Source of the DNA: Monodelphis domestica
Taxonomy: Eukaryota; Chordata; Mammalia; Didelphimorphia; Didelphidae
Length of the DNA stretch: 64,000 nt
NCBI RefSeq assembly: GCF_027887165.1
Contig: NC_077234.1
Location: forward strand, 164,046,877 to 164,110,876
Direction: 5' to 3'
Part shown: in pieces, positions 1-12,300 of the stretch
Position numbering within the stretch: position 1 is the first letter of the stretch
Layout of the letters: the number at the start of each line of letters is the position of its first letter
Notes under the pieces: model-generated
The model's database searches: none
Seen by the model: the letters and a program-made list of their open reading frames with translations, nothing else
What the model was told of the DNA's origin: nothing
Made by a program: the position numbers and the translations under genes

Positions 1-524
1 CCCTGGTCAGCAATGAAGCTGAAGGTCCTTCTCTCAGGGCTTAGATCCTGTAGACTCTGGTGTCTTCTCTGTCAACCCCCAGTTGTGGGGGGCAGAGAGA
101 AAGGGTCTCTGGACCTGAGGTCATATCCAACATATTTGCAACTAGGGCCCACTGGGGGCCAATTCCAGTACACTCCGAGATGCAAGTTCCACAGTTCAGC
201 AGATAAGGTGAGACTGCCTGCTGGGTTGTGCTTCCAGGGGCTATCTTGAATCCAGAAGACCGAGATGAAACAATACCTCCTGCCAGACCAGGTGTTAAAC
301 TCAATTTTACATAGTTTTAAAAATAAGAATAAAACATATTTTTGAACATGACCACTGGAGGATTTGACTTGACTGTGTATATTTGTCAAAAAGGGTTGGG
401 CTTTTTTTTACCTTTTTATTCCAAATGGTACTGGGGGGAAGGTGGAAGGAAGAGAAAATGATAGTTTGTTAATTTAAAAAAATGAAATTTTAAAAATTCA
501 GTTATAATGGTCTAAGCAGAAATA
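1..524. other. Unassigned intergenic sequence
   Basis: No gene or clear repeat is recognised. The first 300 bases are relatively GC-rich with short overlapping open frames on both strands that resemble nothing I know; the rest is AT-rich. Confidence 0.4.
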
Positions 525-690
525 GGGCAACTGGTTGGCACAATGACTAGAGTGCCAGGCTTGAAGTCAGGAAGACTCATCTTCCTGAGTTCAACTCTGG
601 CTTCAGACACTTACTAGTTATTTGACCCTGTACAAGTCACTTAACTCTGTTTCCTTCTTACTATAAAATGAACTATAAAATGAGAAGGAA
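525..690 (+). repeat. MAR1-like SINE, truncated
   Basis: The head (GGGCAACTGGTTGGCACAAT), the GAGTTCAACTCTGGCTTCAG B-box-like segment and the TTTGACCCTGTACAAGTCAC block are those of the tRNA-derived marsupial SINE found many times in this window. The 3' half is lost. Confidence 0.8.
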
Positions 691-1448
691 ATCTTAAACC
701 ATGTCAATATCTTTGCTGAAACAAAACAAAACAAAACAAGACAAAAAAACCCTAGGATCCCAAAGAGGCAGATGTAACTGAAACAACTGAAAAATGACAA
801 AGTAGAAATGTAGCATGACATGTATCTGCCCCATTTGTAAATTCTGCCTATTTTTTCTGGTATTTATATCAATCACAACAAAACTTTTCCTTTAAAACAT
901 TTTTTCTCTTTTCATTCAAAGTGGGCTAACTTTAAACTTGGAAAGCTAGCTCCTAGAGACAGAAAATATGAAAGAGTTTTATGATCCTTAAAGGGATAAA
1001 AACAATCAATCAAGTGCTATATTTTTACATATGGAGTTCAAATTCCATCAGGAAAAGAGAGGAGAGTTGCAGGGACATTTCTAAATGGGGCAGATTTGAC
1101 TTTGGCATTAGGATGACTCATTGGCGTGATTTTTTGTCCCTCATTTTTATCACTACTGCTTTCTTCCTCTCCTTATCACCCTTCTCTTTGGGCTCTTGCC
1201 CTGCTCCTCCTCCTGATTCCTGCTATTGCCTTATTTAAAGCCCATCTTTCTCAGCTGGCACATGTCATCTTCAGCTCACCAAACATCTATAACACGTGAA
1301 TGTTGCCTCACAAATTCCAGCACGTGGGTCTGTATTGTCCAGAAATAAATCAAATCACAAAGTATACAGTCTTCCCTGTAGATTGACCTCTTAAACAATA
1401 TTATAAAGTCTCCAAAGACAAGGGGTCTGTGGACTTTGGGCCGATTAC

Positions 1449-1818
1449 TTGGACGTTGAAATCTTGTCTCATCATCTATAAAATGAGAGGAGGGGCGATT
1501 CGACTAGAGGTCCTCGAAGATCTCTTCCAGTGCAAAATTCTTCTAGGTTACACACTCATATTTTGGAGGCTCCCTAGCTCCTCACTGTCCACAATAAGGG
1601 TTTGCTACTTTTTACTGGCCAAGATGAAGCAAGTTTTTAACATTAAGTGCCAATCCTGCCCAAGAGAGGAATGATCATGACATCTTTCAGCCTCAGCTGT
1701 CTCATCTATAAAATGAAGATGATAATAGCACCACCTCCGAGTTGTTGTGAAGACCAAATGATATCACTATGTGAAGCGCATTGGAGACTTTAAAATGTCC
1801 AATAAATACTCTGTTATT
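1449..1818 (+). repeat. MIR3-like and THER1/MIR fragments
   Basis: Two old tRNA-SINE tails in tandem. The first (about 1449-1550) has TATAAAATGAGAGGAGGGG followed by a CTAGAGGTCCTCGAAG block typical of MIR3. The second (1683-1818) has CTCATCTATAAAATGAAGATG, GTTGTTGTGAAGACCAAATG and AATAAATACT, the THER1/MIR 3' core. Confidence 0.65.
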
Positions 1819-1820
1819 GG

Positions 1821-2030
1821 GGGTCAGCTAGGTGACTTGGTGGATAGAACTCAGATGTTGGCTGAGTTCAAATCTAGCCTCAGGTTATTACTAGCTGTGT
1901 GACCCTGAGTAAATCACTTAATCCTTCACTGGAGAAGGAAATGACAACCACCTTGCCAAGAAAACCCAATGAACTGTATGTTCTGTAGGGTCATGAAGAT
2001 TTGGACATAACTGAACAAGAATCATTATTA
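1821..2030 (+). repeat. MAR1-like SINE
   Basis: GGGTCAGCTAGGTGAC head, GTGTGACCCTGAGTAAATCAC block, CTGGAGAAGGAAATGACAAC segment and an ACTGAACAAG end, followed by a TTA/ATT simple repeat. Confidence 0.85.
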
Positions 2031-2114
2031 TTATTGTTATTATTATTATTAATGATACGCAAATACAAAACATTAAGATAAATAAAATATCCTAGAGATA
2101 AAAATTTTGAAAAT

Positions 2115-2335
2115 AACAATTTTTGTGTACTTAGATATTATTTCACTTGATCCTCACAACAACTCTGGGACATAGGTGCTATTTTTATCCCCTTTTACAG
2201 ATGAGGAAACTGAGGCAGAAAGATGCTAAGTGCTTTGCTTAGTCTCAAAGCTACTAAGTGTCTGAGACTGGATTTAAACTTGGGTCTTTCTGACACTTAG
2301 TCTAGCACTCTATCCACTATCCCACCAAGTAGAGG
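2115..2335 (-). repeat. MIR/THER1 element
   Basis: Reverse-oriented MIR: TTTTACAGATGAGGAAACTGAGGC, then a degenerate AAGCTACTAAGTGTCTGAGA core and a TCTAGCACTCTATCCACT end. Confidence 0.75.
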
Positions 2336-4464
2336 TTTTTAATTTATGGCCCATGAATTTTTAAAAAAATACTTTATTAAGTATTATAACCAAGGAATAA
2401 TGTTCTAAATTGACTAAGTAAACTAATTCAAATAGGAAAAATTCTTTATTAGAGCTATTTCAATATAAATTATTTCCTTTGGAATCAAATATTCAGGGTG
2501 TCCTAAAAGTCATAGTGATGTAAGTTATATTTTATTTTATACGTTTAAAAACATTTTTCTGAATAAGGGTCCAAAGGCTTCCCTAGACTGTCAAAGGGGT
2601 TCCATAACACACAAAAATATAAAGAAGCCTTGGAAGAGAGGGTTTTCTCTTAGGAGAGAGAAAGTGAGCAGGGTGAGACCTCTTCATGAAGGATCAGTAA
2701 GGCTGCAGGAGCTCCTCGATCTGATACACTGATCATGTATGCGTCTCCAGAGAAGTCTCAAGTGACTAGTGCCAGGCTGCCATTTCCACAAGGCTTTGGC
2801 ACAGGTTGTATCCCCAAGTGCTGAAATGGCGATGACTTCTCATCACAGAATCATGAACAAGGTTTATCTTAGACAGCATCTTCTGAGTAATGCCTTCTTC
2901 TTATGTCCGAGGGCAGGAGACCCTGCCACCTCATCCTAAAGGAGTTCACCATCTCAGAGTCATCTTCTGATGTGGCCCCAGGACAGAATGTAAATACGAT
3001 TCACAGAAAGAAGTTGGAGGACTTTAGTCTCAATGTTGCCACTGACTCACTTTATTCCTTTGAATTTCCACTTTCTGTTACACTCATGCCTGTGTGTGAA
3101 CTGGCGAAAAATAACAAGATAAGCATTTTTAAGTGCAAGATAAGATATTTTTTTCAGCATCACACAAGGCAGTTACCAGATGGTGTGCCAGCTCTGGAGT
3201 TTCCATTTTAGAAGTCTTGAGGAAGCACTATGGATGAATTGGCAGGAGCAATGTCACCCAGGAGTCAAGACATCAGTTCAAGTTCCATTTTAACGCTTTG
3301 GAGAATACAGAAAGCTTCAGGGCAGGATGGGGGCACAGTGTGCACTGAAAAGAGAAAGCTTACAGTGGAAGCCATTCACATGAAAAATGATTCTGGAAAA
3401 GGTAACTGGATTTTGTAAGAGTTGTATCCACCATTGGGCATCTCCCTGGGAGAAACCAGTGCCTTTCCTGACTCATCCGACAGAGAGGGGTATAATTATT
3501 GGTTGTGGCAGTTCATATCATGAAGAGAATGAGAGATTTCACTGAGCATCTTAATATCTTAAATGTTATAGACAAATATATAATTTTTTAAAGAAAGAAA
3601 GTGCCCTATATCCACCACAGCACACTGGCTGCACCTCTTATAGTAGATTTATGATAGTTGACAAATACAGTCAGACTCTGTATTTTCAGTTATTTTGAGT
3701 CAATTTATGACTGTAAAGACGTGACAGCCTGCCTGTTCTCATATTATATCTCCATTGAGAATCCTCGCAATTTATATAGATTACTCTCACACAATGTTTT
3801 TAGAGATGGGAAAATACATTTAGAAGTCTCTGATATTCCCTTGTATTTTCTTTTAATACCTAATACCCAGAACACCTTCCAAATTGTCTCATCTCCAGCA
3901 TGTACTTTCTCTGTGTAAATTTTATATTCTCTACTTCTTCAGAGGCATTTCATTTCTTCATGCCGCTCATACAGGCTACAACATTAGAGTTTAGACATGA
4001 TAAAAAAAAGAGTTTGTTATTCAAGTTTTTGAAGATCTTTTCCATTTTAATATTTTTCTTGTCATCTTTCTAGTTTCCTCATTAAATGCCCTCAAAATGA
4101 CTTTGCTTATTTGAGTCTTTTGCCAAACTTTCATTAAATTCATTTCCCTACATGGTGCTTCTCACCATTTTATGAAGCGATGCTTTTTTCATAATCTTCC
4201 ATCATCTTTCTCTACAAGATTTGAAAGTTTATATTTCAAAGTAATGTTGGTTATGGCGCTATGTCTATCATGACATCAAGTGTTTGTTGGTGGAGGTGGT
4301 TAGTAGATAATTTTGTTTTCTTTCTGATGCCAAATGATTTACATCATTTTAACTTCTTTAGGAAATGGTTGTGATCTGGGTTCAATGTCTGTTCTTATAC
4401 AGTTCTCATTTTCTAGCAGACACTAGTATGTTTAAATAGGTCAGGTTTGATTATTTTAACTGCA
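2336..4464. other. Mostly unassigned intergenic sequence
   Basis: Positions 2490-2635 resemble an old dispersed element (GGGTCCAAAGGCTTCCCTAG followed by GGGTTCCATAACACA), family uncertain. The remaining 1.8 kb shows no repeat or exon I can recognise; open frames at 2903-3211 and 3658-3918 are short and unlike any family I know. Confidence 0.4.
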
Positions 4465-4900
4465 TTTCTTTTTTAAGTTTAATTGGTCTTTTATTGTTAT
4501 TGTACAATATACCAAATATACCTTCTCCCCACTTATCCATCCCTTGTAACAAAGATTTAGGGAAAAAAATTATTCAGCAAATCAATCAACACAATTTACA
4601 ATACATGTAGCATTCTATACCTTTGGTTGCTCCTACCCCCATCTAGTCATGAAAGTTAGAGGGTCCATTTTCTTATGTTTTCTCTAGAGGAAAACTTGGT
4701 CACCATGGTTGCACATCATTCATCTTTATTTTATTGTTTTTCCACTTAAATGGCTGTCATCTTTAGGTAAATTATTTTCCTGAACCTGTTTACTTCATCC
4801 TTCATTAGTCCATACAAGTTTTCTCAAGTTTTTAAGAATTGCCAATTTCTTATGTTGTTCACATATTTTTCTTATGTTTATTATCACTTCCTGTTATGTT
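4465..4900 (-). repeat. Old L1-type LINE fragment
   Basis: The block around CTGAACCTGTTTACTTCATC and CATACAAGTTTTCTCAAG mirrors the L1 ORF2 3' end region seen in the younger copy at 11.7-12.2 kb, but is much more diverged. Confidence 0.5.
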
Positions 4901-5639
4901 CAATTTGATCTTTGCAACAAGTTAGTGATCTGAATGTACTTAGATAGGTAAATGATTCAGGGATAAACAATTATGCTCCAAAGGTGATAGCTGTGGAAGG
5001 GCAGAGAGTATAGCCTTGCTAAGAAATAGGATCATAAAAGGTGAAGGATCTTAGAGGTCATCTAATGCATCCTCCAAAATTCTGCATATGAAGACATTGA
5101 TGATTGGAGAGATACATGGAATTACACAAGGTGAAATAGAGAACAGCTGACAAACCAATGCTATGTGTTACAATGGGAACAAGGCAATTTTGGGGGAGAA
5201 AAGACATATGCTTTTTGTCTTGATTCTCCTATTGATTCATTTTTTCCCCCTTATGTCTTAGTTTCTTTTTATGTACCTGATCATAATGGTCAGAAAAGCA
5301 AGAAGTCCCAACATGGTCAGAAATCCCAATTGTAACTGAAAATCTATTGTCTAAATTGTGAGAAAGGCAGTGGCCAGTACAGTTTGGCAGCATGCAGACC
5401 AAATACATCCCAGGTATCCAAGTGCTCTGAGATTCCTAGAATTCTGTTCTAGGATGACACAGAAGGCCTTGAACAACCAATACTCTGAACCTCAAAGATC
5501 CAGTGGATCCTTGCCAGTGAAAGCACAATAAACCTAAGGGACTAAAGAATTCCAGGCAGAATCAACCACTCTGCCCAAAAGTACATTAAGGGGTAGAACC
5601 TAAATTCTAGCCCAAATCCCAATTCAACAACTAAATATG

Positions 5640-6100
5640 GAGTCATGGATTTTTAAAAAGCAGAAAAATAATATTAAAAAATTTATTGTAGCTCTAGAGA
5701 GAAAAATACCCCCCCAAAGACTCCAATTTAGAAGGAAAGGGTAAGAAGTACAAGAAGAGAAAAAGAAAAAAGTGGATTTTCCATAAGAACAGAAATAAAG
5801 TGAAAAAAAGTTTAATTTAAAAAAAAAAAGCTCTTTAGGAAAGAATTAGAAGAATAAGTAGCTTTGAAGACCAAGTGGCAAACCTTATCCAAGAAATTAC
5901 TATCTTAAAACCAGAATAGATCAAACAGATGACTCCACAGGGCAGCAAGAAACATTAGACTAGAATTATGAGATTGGGGAATAGAAGAAAAAAATATTAT
6001 GACTGATATTAAGAACAACTGGCCTAGAAAACAAGTTAAGGAGAGAAAATTTAGGAATCATTCAACTTTTTGAATACCATATTTTTTTAAAGCAGACAAA
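5640..6100 (+). repeat. L1-type ORF1 remnant
   Basis: An A-rich plus-strand stretch containing AACAACTGGCCTAGAAAACA and GAGAGAAAATTTAGGAATCATT matches the start of the L1 ORF1 RNA-binding region. No open frame survives. Confidence 0.5.
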
Positions 6101-6249
6101 AAAGATGTTGGGGAAGAGGATGAACCTCACTACTATCTAAAATAGACCAAAGAAGGGTGAATACATACATGTAAACATTTTGGTATGGAAATGCATCAAA
6201 AGGAAGAGAATGGAAAAGAACTAGAATATAAGGGAGAGGTGCCTATCAA

Positions 6250-6455
6250 TTTATCGCTGTTCAGTTATTTACTTGTGTCCAACTCTTTGTGACCTATGGA
6301 CCATACTGTCCATGGACCTTTATTTGGCAAATATAGTGGAATCGTTTGTCATTTGCTTCTTCAGTGGATTAAGGCAGAGGTTAAGTGACTTCTTCAAGGT
6401 TACACAGCTAGTATTTGAAGCCAAATTTGAACTCAGTTCTTCCTGACCTATCAAT
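6250..6455 (-). repeat. MAR1-like SINE
   Basis: Reverse-oriented: GTTCAGTTATTTACTTGTGTCC, CAACTCTTTGTGACC, then AAGTGACTTCTTCAAGGTTA and GAACTCAGTTCTTCCTGACC. It separates two L1-derived segments. Confidence 0.8.
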
Positions 6456-6469
6456 TAGGCAACCGCTAA

Positions 6470-7080
6470 ACATGTTTTGGCATAGGAATATAATGGAATA
6501 TTATAATGCTACTGGAAATAAGATATTTCAGAAAATCCTGAGAATTATGATCAGATAGAGAGTGAAGTAAACAGAACAAGAAAACAATTTATAGAATAAT
6601 ATTGTAAAATACTTTATAAAAACAAGCAACTTTGAAAGGCTTAAAAGCTTTGATCGAATCACAATTTCAGTTGACTTACTGATGACTTGTGCTACCCACA
6701 TTTTGTCATTTTGGGATATGTCCAGTCTGGGAATTTGTCTTGTTTGACTATGAATAGTTGTTAACAGGGTTTTTTTTCTCCATATTTTCTCTTTTGAGTG
6801 GAGGAGTAGAAGGAAGGAAAGTTAAATATTTGCTAATCAATTTTCTTAAAGTTATAGGATAATAAGAATTTTTTAAAAATAAATGATGGGAGACAAGTTT
6901 TAAAGAATTCTGGGTCCTATCAGTTCATACAAAGTGAAAAGAGAAGAACCCTGACAGTTTATATAAATGGACAACAACACTATAAAGAAAAGCAACTTTG
7001 AAAGTCTTAGGAACTCTGATCAATGTAGTGGCATGCCTCCAGGTAGCAGTAATACATGAAATTTATTATACACTTTATTT
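6470..7080 (+). repeat. L1 3' end fragments
   Basis: Two partial copies of the same L1 3' region (TGGAATATTATAATGC ... AGAGTGAAGTAAACAGAACA at 6490-6620, and AAAGCAACTTTGAAAGTCTT ... CTCTGATCAATG at 6985-7025), both old. Confidence 0.65.
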
Positions 7081-7251
7081 TTTAAAGCAAGTAGCACAAA
7101 AGTTCAGAATTTAAAATGAACTTAAAGAATATTTGAAAAATATTGTCAAAACATTCAATAATCTTTTGTGGTACTACTAGGCTGGGGTCGCATTTTCCAA
7201 TTTTGATGTTAGATGATGACCATGTTGTAGATTATAAATCAAGTTTAAAAA

Positions 7252-7505
7252 CTGCTTGATCACATGGTTCAATTGGGGATATGATTAGGGATGTAGACCC
7301 TAAACAATCACCCTAGTGCAATTATCAATAATATGGAAATAGGTCTTGATCAAGGATACATGTAAAACCCAGGGGAATTGCACATTGGCTAAGGGGGTGG
7401 GGGGGAGAGGAGGGAAAGAACATGAATCATGTAACCATGGAAAATATTATAAATTAATTAAATAAAACTTTTCAACTTCAAAAAAATAAATAATAATAAT
7501 AAAAG
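7252..7505 (+). repeat. 5'-truncated L1 with 16-bp target-site duplication
   Basis: The body is the L1 3' UTR (CTGCTTGATCACATGG, AATATGGAAATAGGTCTTGA, GTAACCATGGAAAATATTAT) with an A-rich tail. AAATCAAGTTTAAAAA occurs at 7236-7251 and again at 7506-7521, giving a perfect duplication. Confidence 0.9.
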
Positions 7506-7838
7506 AAATCAAGTTTAAAAAATAAGTAAAGTTTGAAATAGTGATAGCTCTGTAGCAAATACAGGTAGAAATCAACTCTGGTGGTTCTGGTTGGACTGGT
7601 TGCTCTTACCTCCAATGAGCTGATAGGAGACAATAGCATTCATGAAGATTCATGGGACTTGATCCAGTTATTGCCATCTTCAGTGGTCAGAGCCCAGCCA
7701 CAGTTGAATTGTGATACGGAATCAGACTGTCACTTCCCAGACTTCTGGCAAGTAGTCTTGCACTAGTACATAGTTAATAAGTGTACTCTGTAATTTTTGG
7801 ATTGTGAAAATAAAGTTGCATTGAAAATAAAAAAAAAT
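7506..7838 (+). pseudogene. Possible processed transcript copy (source unknown)
   Basis: AATAAA near 7808 is followed by about 16 bases and a run of nine A residues, the mark of a reverse-transcribed polyadenylated RNA. The preceding 330 bases look like a 3' UTR; the 61-codon frame at 7581-7766 resembles no protein I know. The L1 at 7252-7505 probably landed inside it, so it may extend upstream of 7236. Confidence 0.35.
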
Positions 7839-8620
7839 GTCATGGCAGATGTATTGGGATTCTAGTCTTCAGAAGATTTCATGAAGGAAAACTTGGACTA
7901 TCTGCAGAGCCCATCCTGCAATGCTCCAGGCAATGTAAGAGATGGCCAAGGTTGCTGTGCAAGAGGTGAGGCATTAAGGATTATTAAGATATTTCCCAGG
8001 TAGGGAAAAATAATAGACAGGTGTGGGAGTGGGAGTAGGGAAGAGCATGGCGCTGGAGACTATGGAGCAACAGGTAACCAAAGAAACCAGCAAGGTGACC
8101 ACACTGAAGCAGAATAGCTCATTGGATTACCTGTTATCCATGGTGCCATTGACGCCCATGCCTCATGACTCCATGCCTTAGTGGCTGGCTTTCTTCTCAT
8201 GGTAATAACAAGACAATGATCTCTACACCACCTGGAAAATAAGTTCTGTCCATACCAAGGAATGGCCCTATGACCAGGACATAGCTAGAGATCTATCAGT
8301 TCACTTGTGAGAAGATTCCTATAATCCTCAAACAACTGGGATTGAGCAGAGACACTGGTCACCATTTTCTGGGAGTTGTCATAGGTGCCATGTAGTAAAG
8401 AGGTAGGGTCTTTGGGGAACCCTGACTCCTGGGTGACAAATGGCTGAAGTTAGAGAAAGATCTCATTAGTAGGTGCTGATATTTTCCAAGATTTCTCATC
8501 TGATCTACAAATTTCTTCTTTAAAACTGGTGGTTAGATTATGAATGACTTGTGGGTAGGAATTGTCTTTTGCCCCTTTTCCCCCACAACCCCAGTGCTTA
8601 GCCCAGTACCTGCCAAGTTA
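7839..8620. other. Unassigned intergenic sequence
   Basis: No repeat or exon recognised. It contains a 45-codon frame starting ATG at 8048 (MALETMEQQVTKETS) that I cannot assign. Confidence 0.35.
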
Positions 8621-8797
8621 CTGTTGTTCAGTCTTGTCCAACTCTTTGTGTTTTGGATTTTTCTTGGCAAAGATACAGGAGTAGTTTGCTATTTCCTCCC
8701 CTGATGTGTTACCATATTATAAATGAGGAAACTGAGGAAAACGGGGTTAAGCAACTTGCTCAGTCAAACAGCTAGTAACTGTCTGAGGTCAGATTGG
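8621..8797 (-). repeat. MAR1-like SINE
   Basis: Reverse-oriented: CTGTTGTTCAGTCTTGTCC, TTCTTGGCAAAGATACAGGAG, AATGAGGAAACTGAGGAAAA and AGCTAGTAACTGTCTGAGG. Confidence 0.85.
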
Positions 8798-9267
8798 CTG
8801 CCTAATGAATGCTTATTGACTGTCTGAACTGTGTGCCTAGAGATGGAATGGGTGAACACATACCATATAGCATTATCCAAATCATTGAACATCCTAAATT
8901 TCTTTTGGCGGGCGAGATAAACCAGAACAGTGAGACTTCCCACAACTTGACTCAGGACCTCTGTGTCATGAGAGTTTTTTCTAGCAATCTATTTTAACAA
9001 AGACACTTTTTAACATGCCAACCACCAAGTCAACTCAACAAAGATGAATGAAATTCCTTTTCCATGGAGGACTCCAAAGTTTTAAAGTCCCAAATCAGTA
9101 TCATCTGTGACAGTCCACCAGGTGAAGAAGATCATATCCCCTTCCCCACCTCCCTTAGCAACAGCTCCTAAGAAGGCTTCTAAGAATCTGCTTCTAAACA
9201 ACTAGATAGATCAGTTTTCCTTAACAATGACTCCAGATAGATAGTAGGTGCCCCACTGTTAAAGGGC

Positions 9268-9535
9268 ATAGGAACAGCTAAGTGGCTAGAGAGCCAGACC
9301 CGGCATCAGGAGGACCCAGGTTCAAATCTGGCCGTGGATGCTATAAGGATGATATTAGAAAATAAATATTGTTTTTGTAGTCTTGCCTTTTTATTTTTAC
9401 AATACTTCCTAGCTGTGTGACCCTGGGAAAGTCATTTAACCCCCAACTATCTAGCCCTTACTGCTCTTCAGCCTTAGAGCTGATACTTAATATCAATTCT
9501 AAGATGGAAGGGCTTTTTAAAGGGCTTTTAAAATT
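9268..9535 (+). repeat. WALLSI/WSINE-like SINE with internal insertion
   Basis: The head (GAACAGCTAAGTGGCTAGAG), GTTCAAATCTGGCCG, then CTTCCTAGCTGTGTGACCCT, CTAGCCCTTACTGCTCTTCA and TCTAAGATGGAAGG identify the second SINE family of this window. About 66 foreign bases (9343-9408) interrupt it. Confidence 0.8.
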
Positions 9536-10177
9536 AAAATGAAAGGATATTATGTTTTAAATTATGAAAACAGTCAACTCAGATCAGGATGGACAGAATT
9601 TCTGATTGAAGACAAAATAAATTTTTAACACTTGGTAAAATGAATCCTTTTGAATTTTAAAGACAGAGAAAGAAATAAAAGGGATATATTTGTTCAAGGA
9701 TAGAATTTTAAAAAAAAAAATCTTAGATTCCAAGGGAAGAACAAAAGTGATTTATTATTTGCTTTTACTATTATGCAAGGAAAGCCCAAAATAAAATGTT
9801 CCTCACAGCCAGATAGCTATTGTGCTGCCAGGTTTTACAAAGAAAAAGCTTTGGATTAAATAGTTTTGGGCGTCTGGTCACACATACAAGAGAGTCGTGG
9901 GCATCAAGACAATGAAATGGCCTGACCTTTAGCTGCCTGGGTGTCATCGTCCCCCTAATCCACTCTTTGTGTCCAACCCGCACTTTTAAGCTGCTCCCAC
10001 TTTCAAATGAAATATCTTCATTTTGGGCAGAGCCCACGTGCTGTTGATTGTGACCAAAGATGGATTACTGACATCTTGAATACTGAACGAAAAGCTCCAA
10101 GGTACCAACTAACCTATATGCACAGGTGGTCCCAAATGCCGTAGTGCAGTTTTAAAGGGAGCTTCAAAGTGAATTTT

Positions 10178-10375
10178 GGGGAGCACTAAGGTGACTCAGT
10201 GGATACAGAACCAGACCTGGATATAGAGATCCTGGGTTCGAATGTGATTTCAGATGCTTCTTAGCTCCATGACCTTGGACGAGCCACTTAACCCCAATTG
10301 CTTAGCCCTTACTCATCTGCCTTGGAACAGATATTTAACATTGCTTTTAAGACAGAGGATATGGATTAAAAATAG
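10178..10375 (+). repeat. WALLSI/WSINE-like SINE
   Basis: GAGCACTAAGGTGACTCAGT head, TGGGTTCGAATGTGATTTC, CCACTTAACCCCAATTGCTT and TTTTAAGACAGAGGATATGG tail. Confidence 0.8.
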
Positions 10376-10536
10376 TTGCTTTTGGAACATCCATCCCAGA
10401 AAACGTGCTTTATGAAGAAGCATTAACATTTCAAGGGAATTATACTTATTCTCTTGGCCCTACGAAGGGAGTCAGTGTCCAATGAGGGGAGTTGCAGGAT
10501 GGGGTTGCTTCAGAAAGGAGTGTAGCATAATAAAAG

Positions 10537-10795
10537 AGGGTAGCTAGGTGGCTCAGTGGATACACCACTGGATCGAGAGTCAGGTAGACTTGAGCACAAA
10601 CCTGGCCTCAGACACTTATTAGCTGTGTGACCCTGGGCAAGTCACTTAACCTTGTTTGCCTCAGTTTCCTCATCTGTAAAATAAGCTGGAGAAGGAAATG
10701 GCAAACCACTCAAGTATCTCTGCCAAGAAAACCCCAAATGCGGTCACAAAGTATCACAAAGAGAATGAAACAACTGAATAACAAAATAATGAGGA
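10537..10795 (+). repeat. MAR1-like SINE, nearly full length
   Basis: Complete order of parts: GGGTAGCTAGGTGGCTCAGT head, GTGTGACCCTGGGCAAGTCA, CAGTTTCCTCATCTGTAAAA, AGGAAATGGCAAACCACTC, AAGAAAACCCCAAATGCGGT and the GAAACAACTGAATAACAAAA tail. A good reference copy for the family. Confidence 0.9.
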
Positions 10796-11362
10796 GGAAT
10801 AACTACCTAGGCATTCCTAACAAGCCTGGAGTTGTTGAGATTGAAGAAGAAAAAAAAGACCATTTGAGTGGTCTGCTTCTTCCTCAAGTTACTTGGATAT
10901 TGCTTCTTTCCTTTTAAAAGTTATTTTTATTATGAAATTAACCAAAGTAAATGAACACTAACATTCTAAGGAACAAGGAACAGAAAAAGGGGTTCGCACA
11001 TGGAACTGTGACCTTCTGTTATTAAAACTTTCTTTCTTTCTTTCTCTGATAATTATTTTGGACAAATACTCTATACTCACCGGCAATTTTATTTCCTTAA
11101 ATTATACCCCTCCGACCTTTGCAATCTGGCTTCCATCCAGCTCTGTATTGAATTGTTCTTTCAATAGATTAGAATATCTACTTGAGCAGCATTTTTAGAT
11201 TTCACTTTCTTCCTTGAGATTCCCTCCTCTGAGCTTCTACTTAAAACAATTCAACAAATGATGCGAAAGGTGTCATTAGGGAATGGCCAAATCCTGGCCC
11301 TATATAGCCAGTCCCCCATTATTCTGAGAGAACAAGGAATGTCTCTATTTAGTGCTAAAGAA

Positions 11363-11628
11363 TGTTGTTGTTCAGCCACATTTTTCAGTTGTGTCCAACT
11401 CTCTGTGACATTATTTGAGATTTGCTTGGCAGAGGTGCTAGAGTGGTATATCATTTCCTTCTCCAGTTTATTTTACAGTTGAAAGAACTGAGGTAAACAG
11501 GGTGAAGTGACTTGTCTAGGGTCACATAGCTAGTAAGTGTTTGAAGCTGGATTTGAATTTAGGAAGATGAATCTTCCTGACTTCAGGCCCTGCATTTTAT
11601 TCATTGGGCCACCTAGCTGCCTACCTAA
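11363..11628 (-). repeat. MAR1-like SINE, nearly full length
   Basis: Reverse-oriented, from TTGTTGTTCAGCCACATTTT to GGGCCACCTAGCTGCC, with all internal blocks present. Confidence 0.9.
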
Positions 11629-12300
11629 CTAAAGAATATGGTCATCTATTTTTAGAATACTTCTCTTATTAAAAAAAATAGATAAAAATCCTAACAAAAG
11701 AGGACAATATACTCTTAGCAAATGTTTACTTTGTAACAGTACCGTTTTTTTTTACATTTATTTAATTAATTAATTTTGAATATATTTCCATGGTTTCATG
11801 AATCACGCTCTTTCACTTCCCTCAACCCACCCCACTCCTGTAGCCAACAAGCAATTCTGCCGGGTTTTCCATGTGTCCTTGATCAAGACCCATTTCCATA
11901 TTATTAATATTTGCACTGGAGTGATCATTTAGAGTCTACATCCCCAATCATATCCCCATGACCCATGTGGTCAAACAGTTGTTTTTCTTCTGTGTTTCTA
12001 CTCCCACAGATCTTCCTCTGAATGTGAATAGTGTTCTTTCTCTTAAGACCCTCAGAATTGTCCTGGATTATTGCATTGCAGCTAGTAGAGAAGTCTATTA
12101 TATTCAATTGTACCACAGTGTATTAGTCTCTGTGTACATTGTTCTCCTGGTTCTGTTCCTTTCACTCTGCATCAATTCCTGGAGGTTGTTCCAGTTCCCA
12201 TGGAATTCCTCCAGTTCATTATTCCTTTGAGCACAATAGTATTCCACCACCAACAGATACCATAATTTGTTCAGCCATTTCCCAATTGAAGGGCATCCCC

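Noticed and set aside
10537-10795. tRNA gene (A/B-box-like sequence)
   Set aside because: The tRNA-like head belongs to a SINE; there is no complete cloverleaf. The same holds for every other SINE here.
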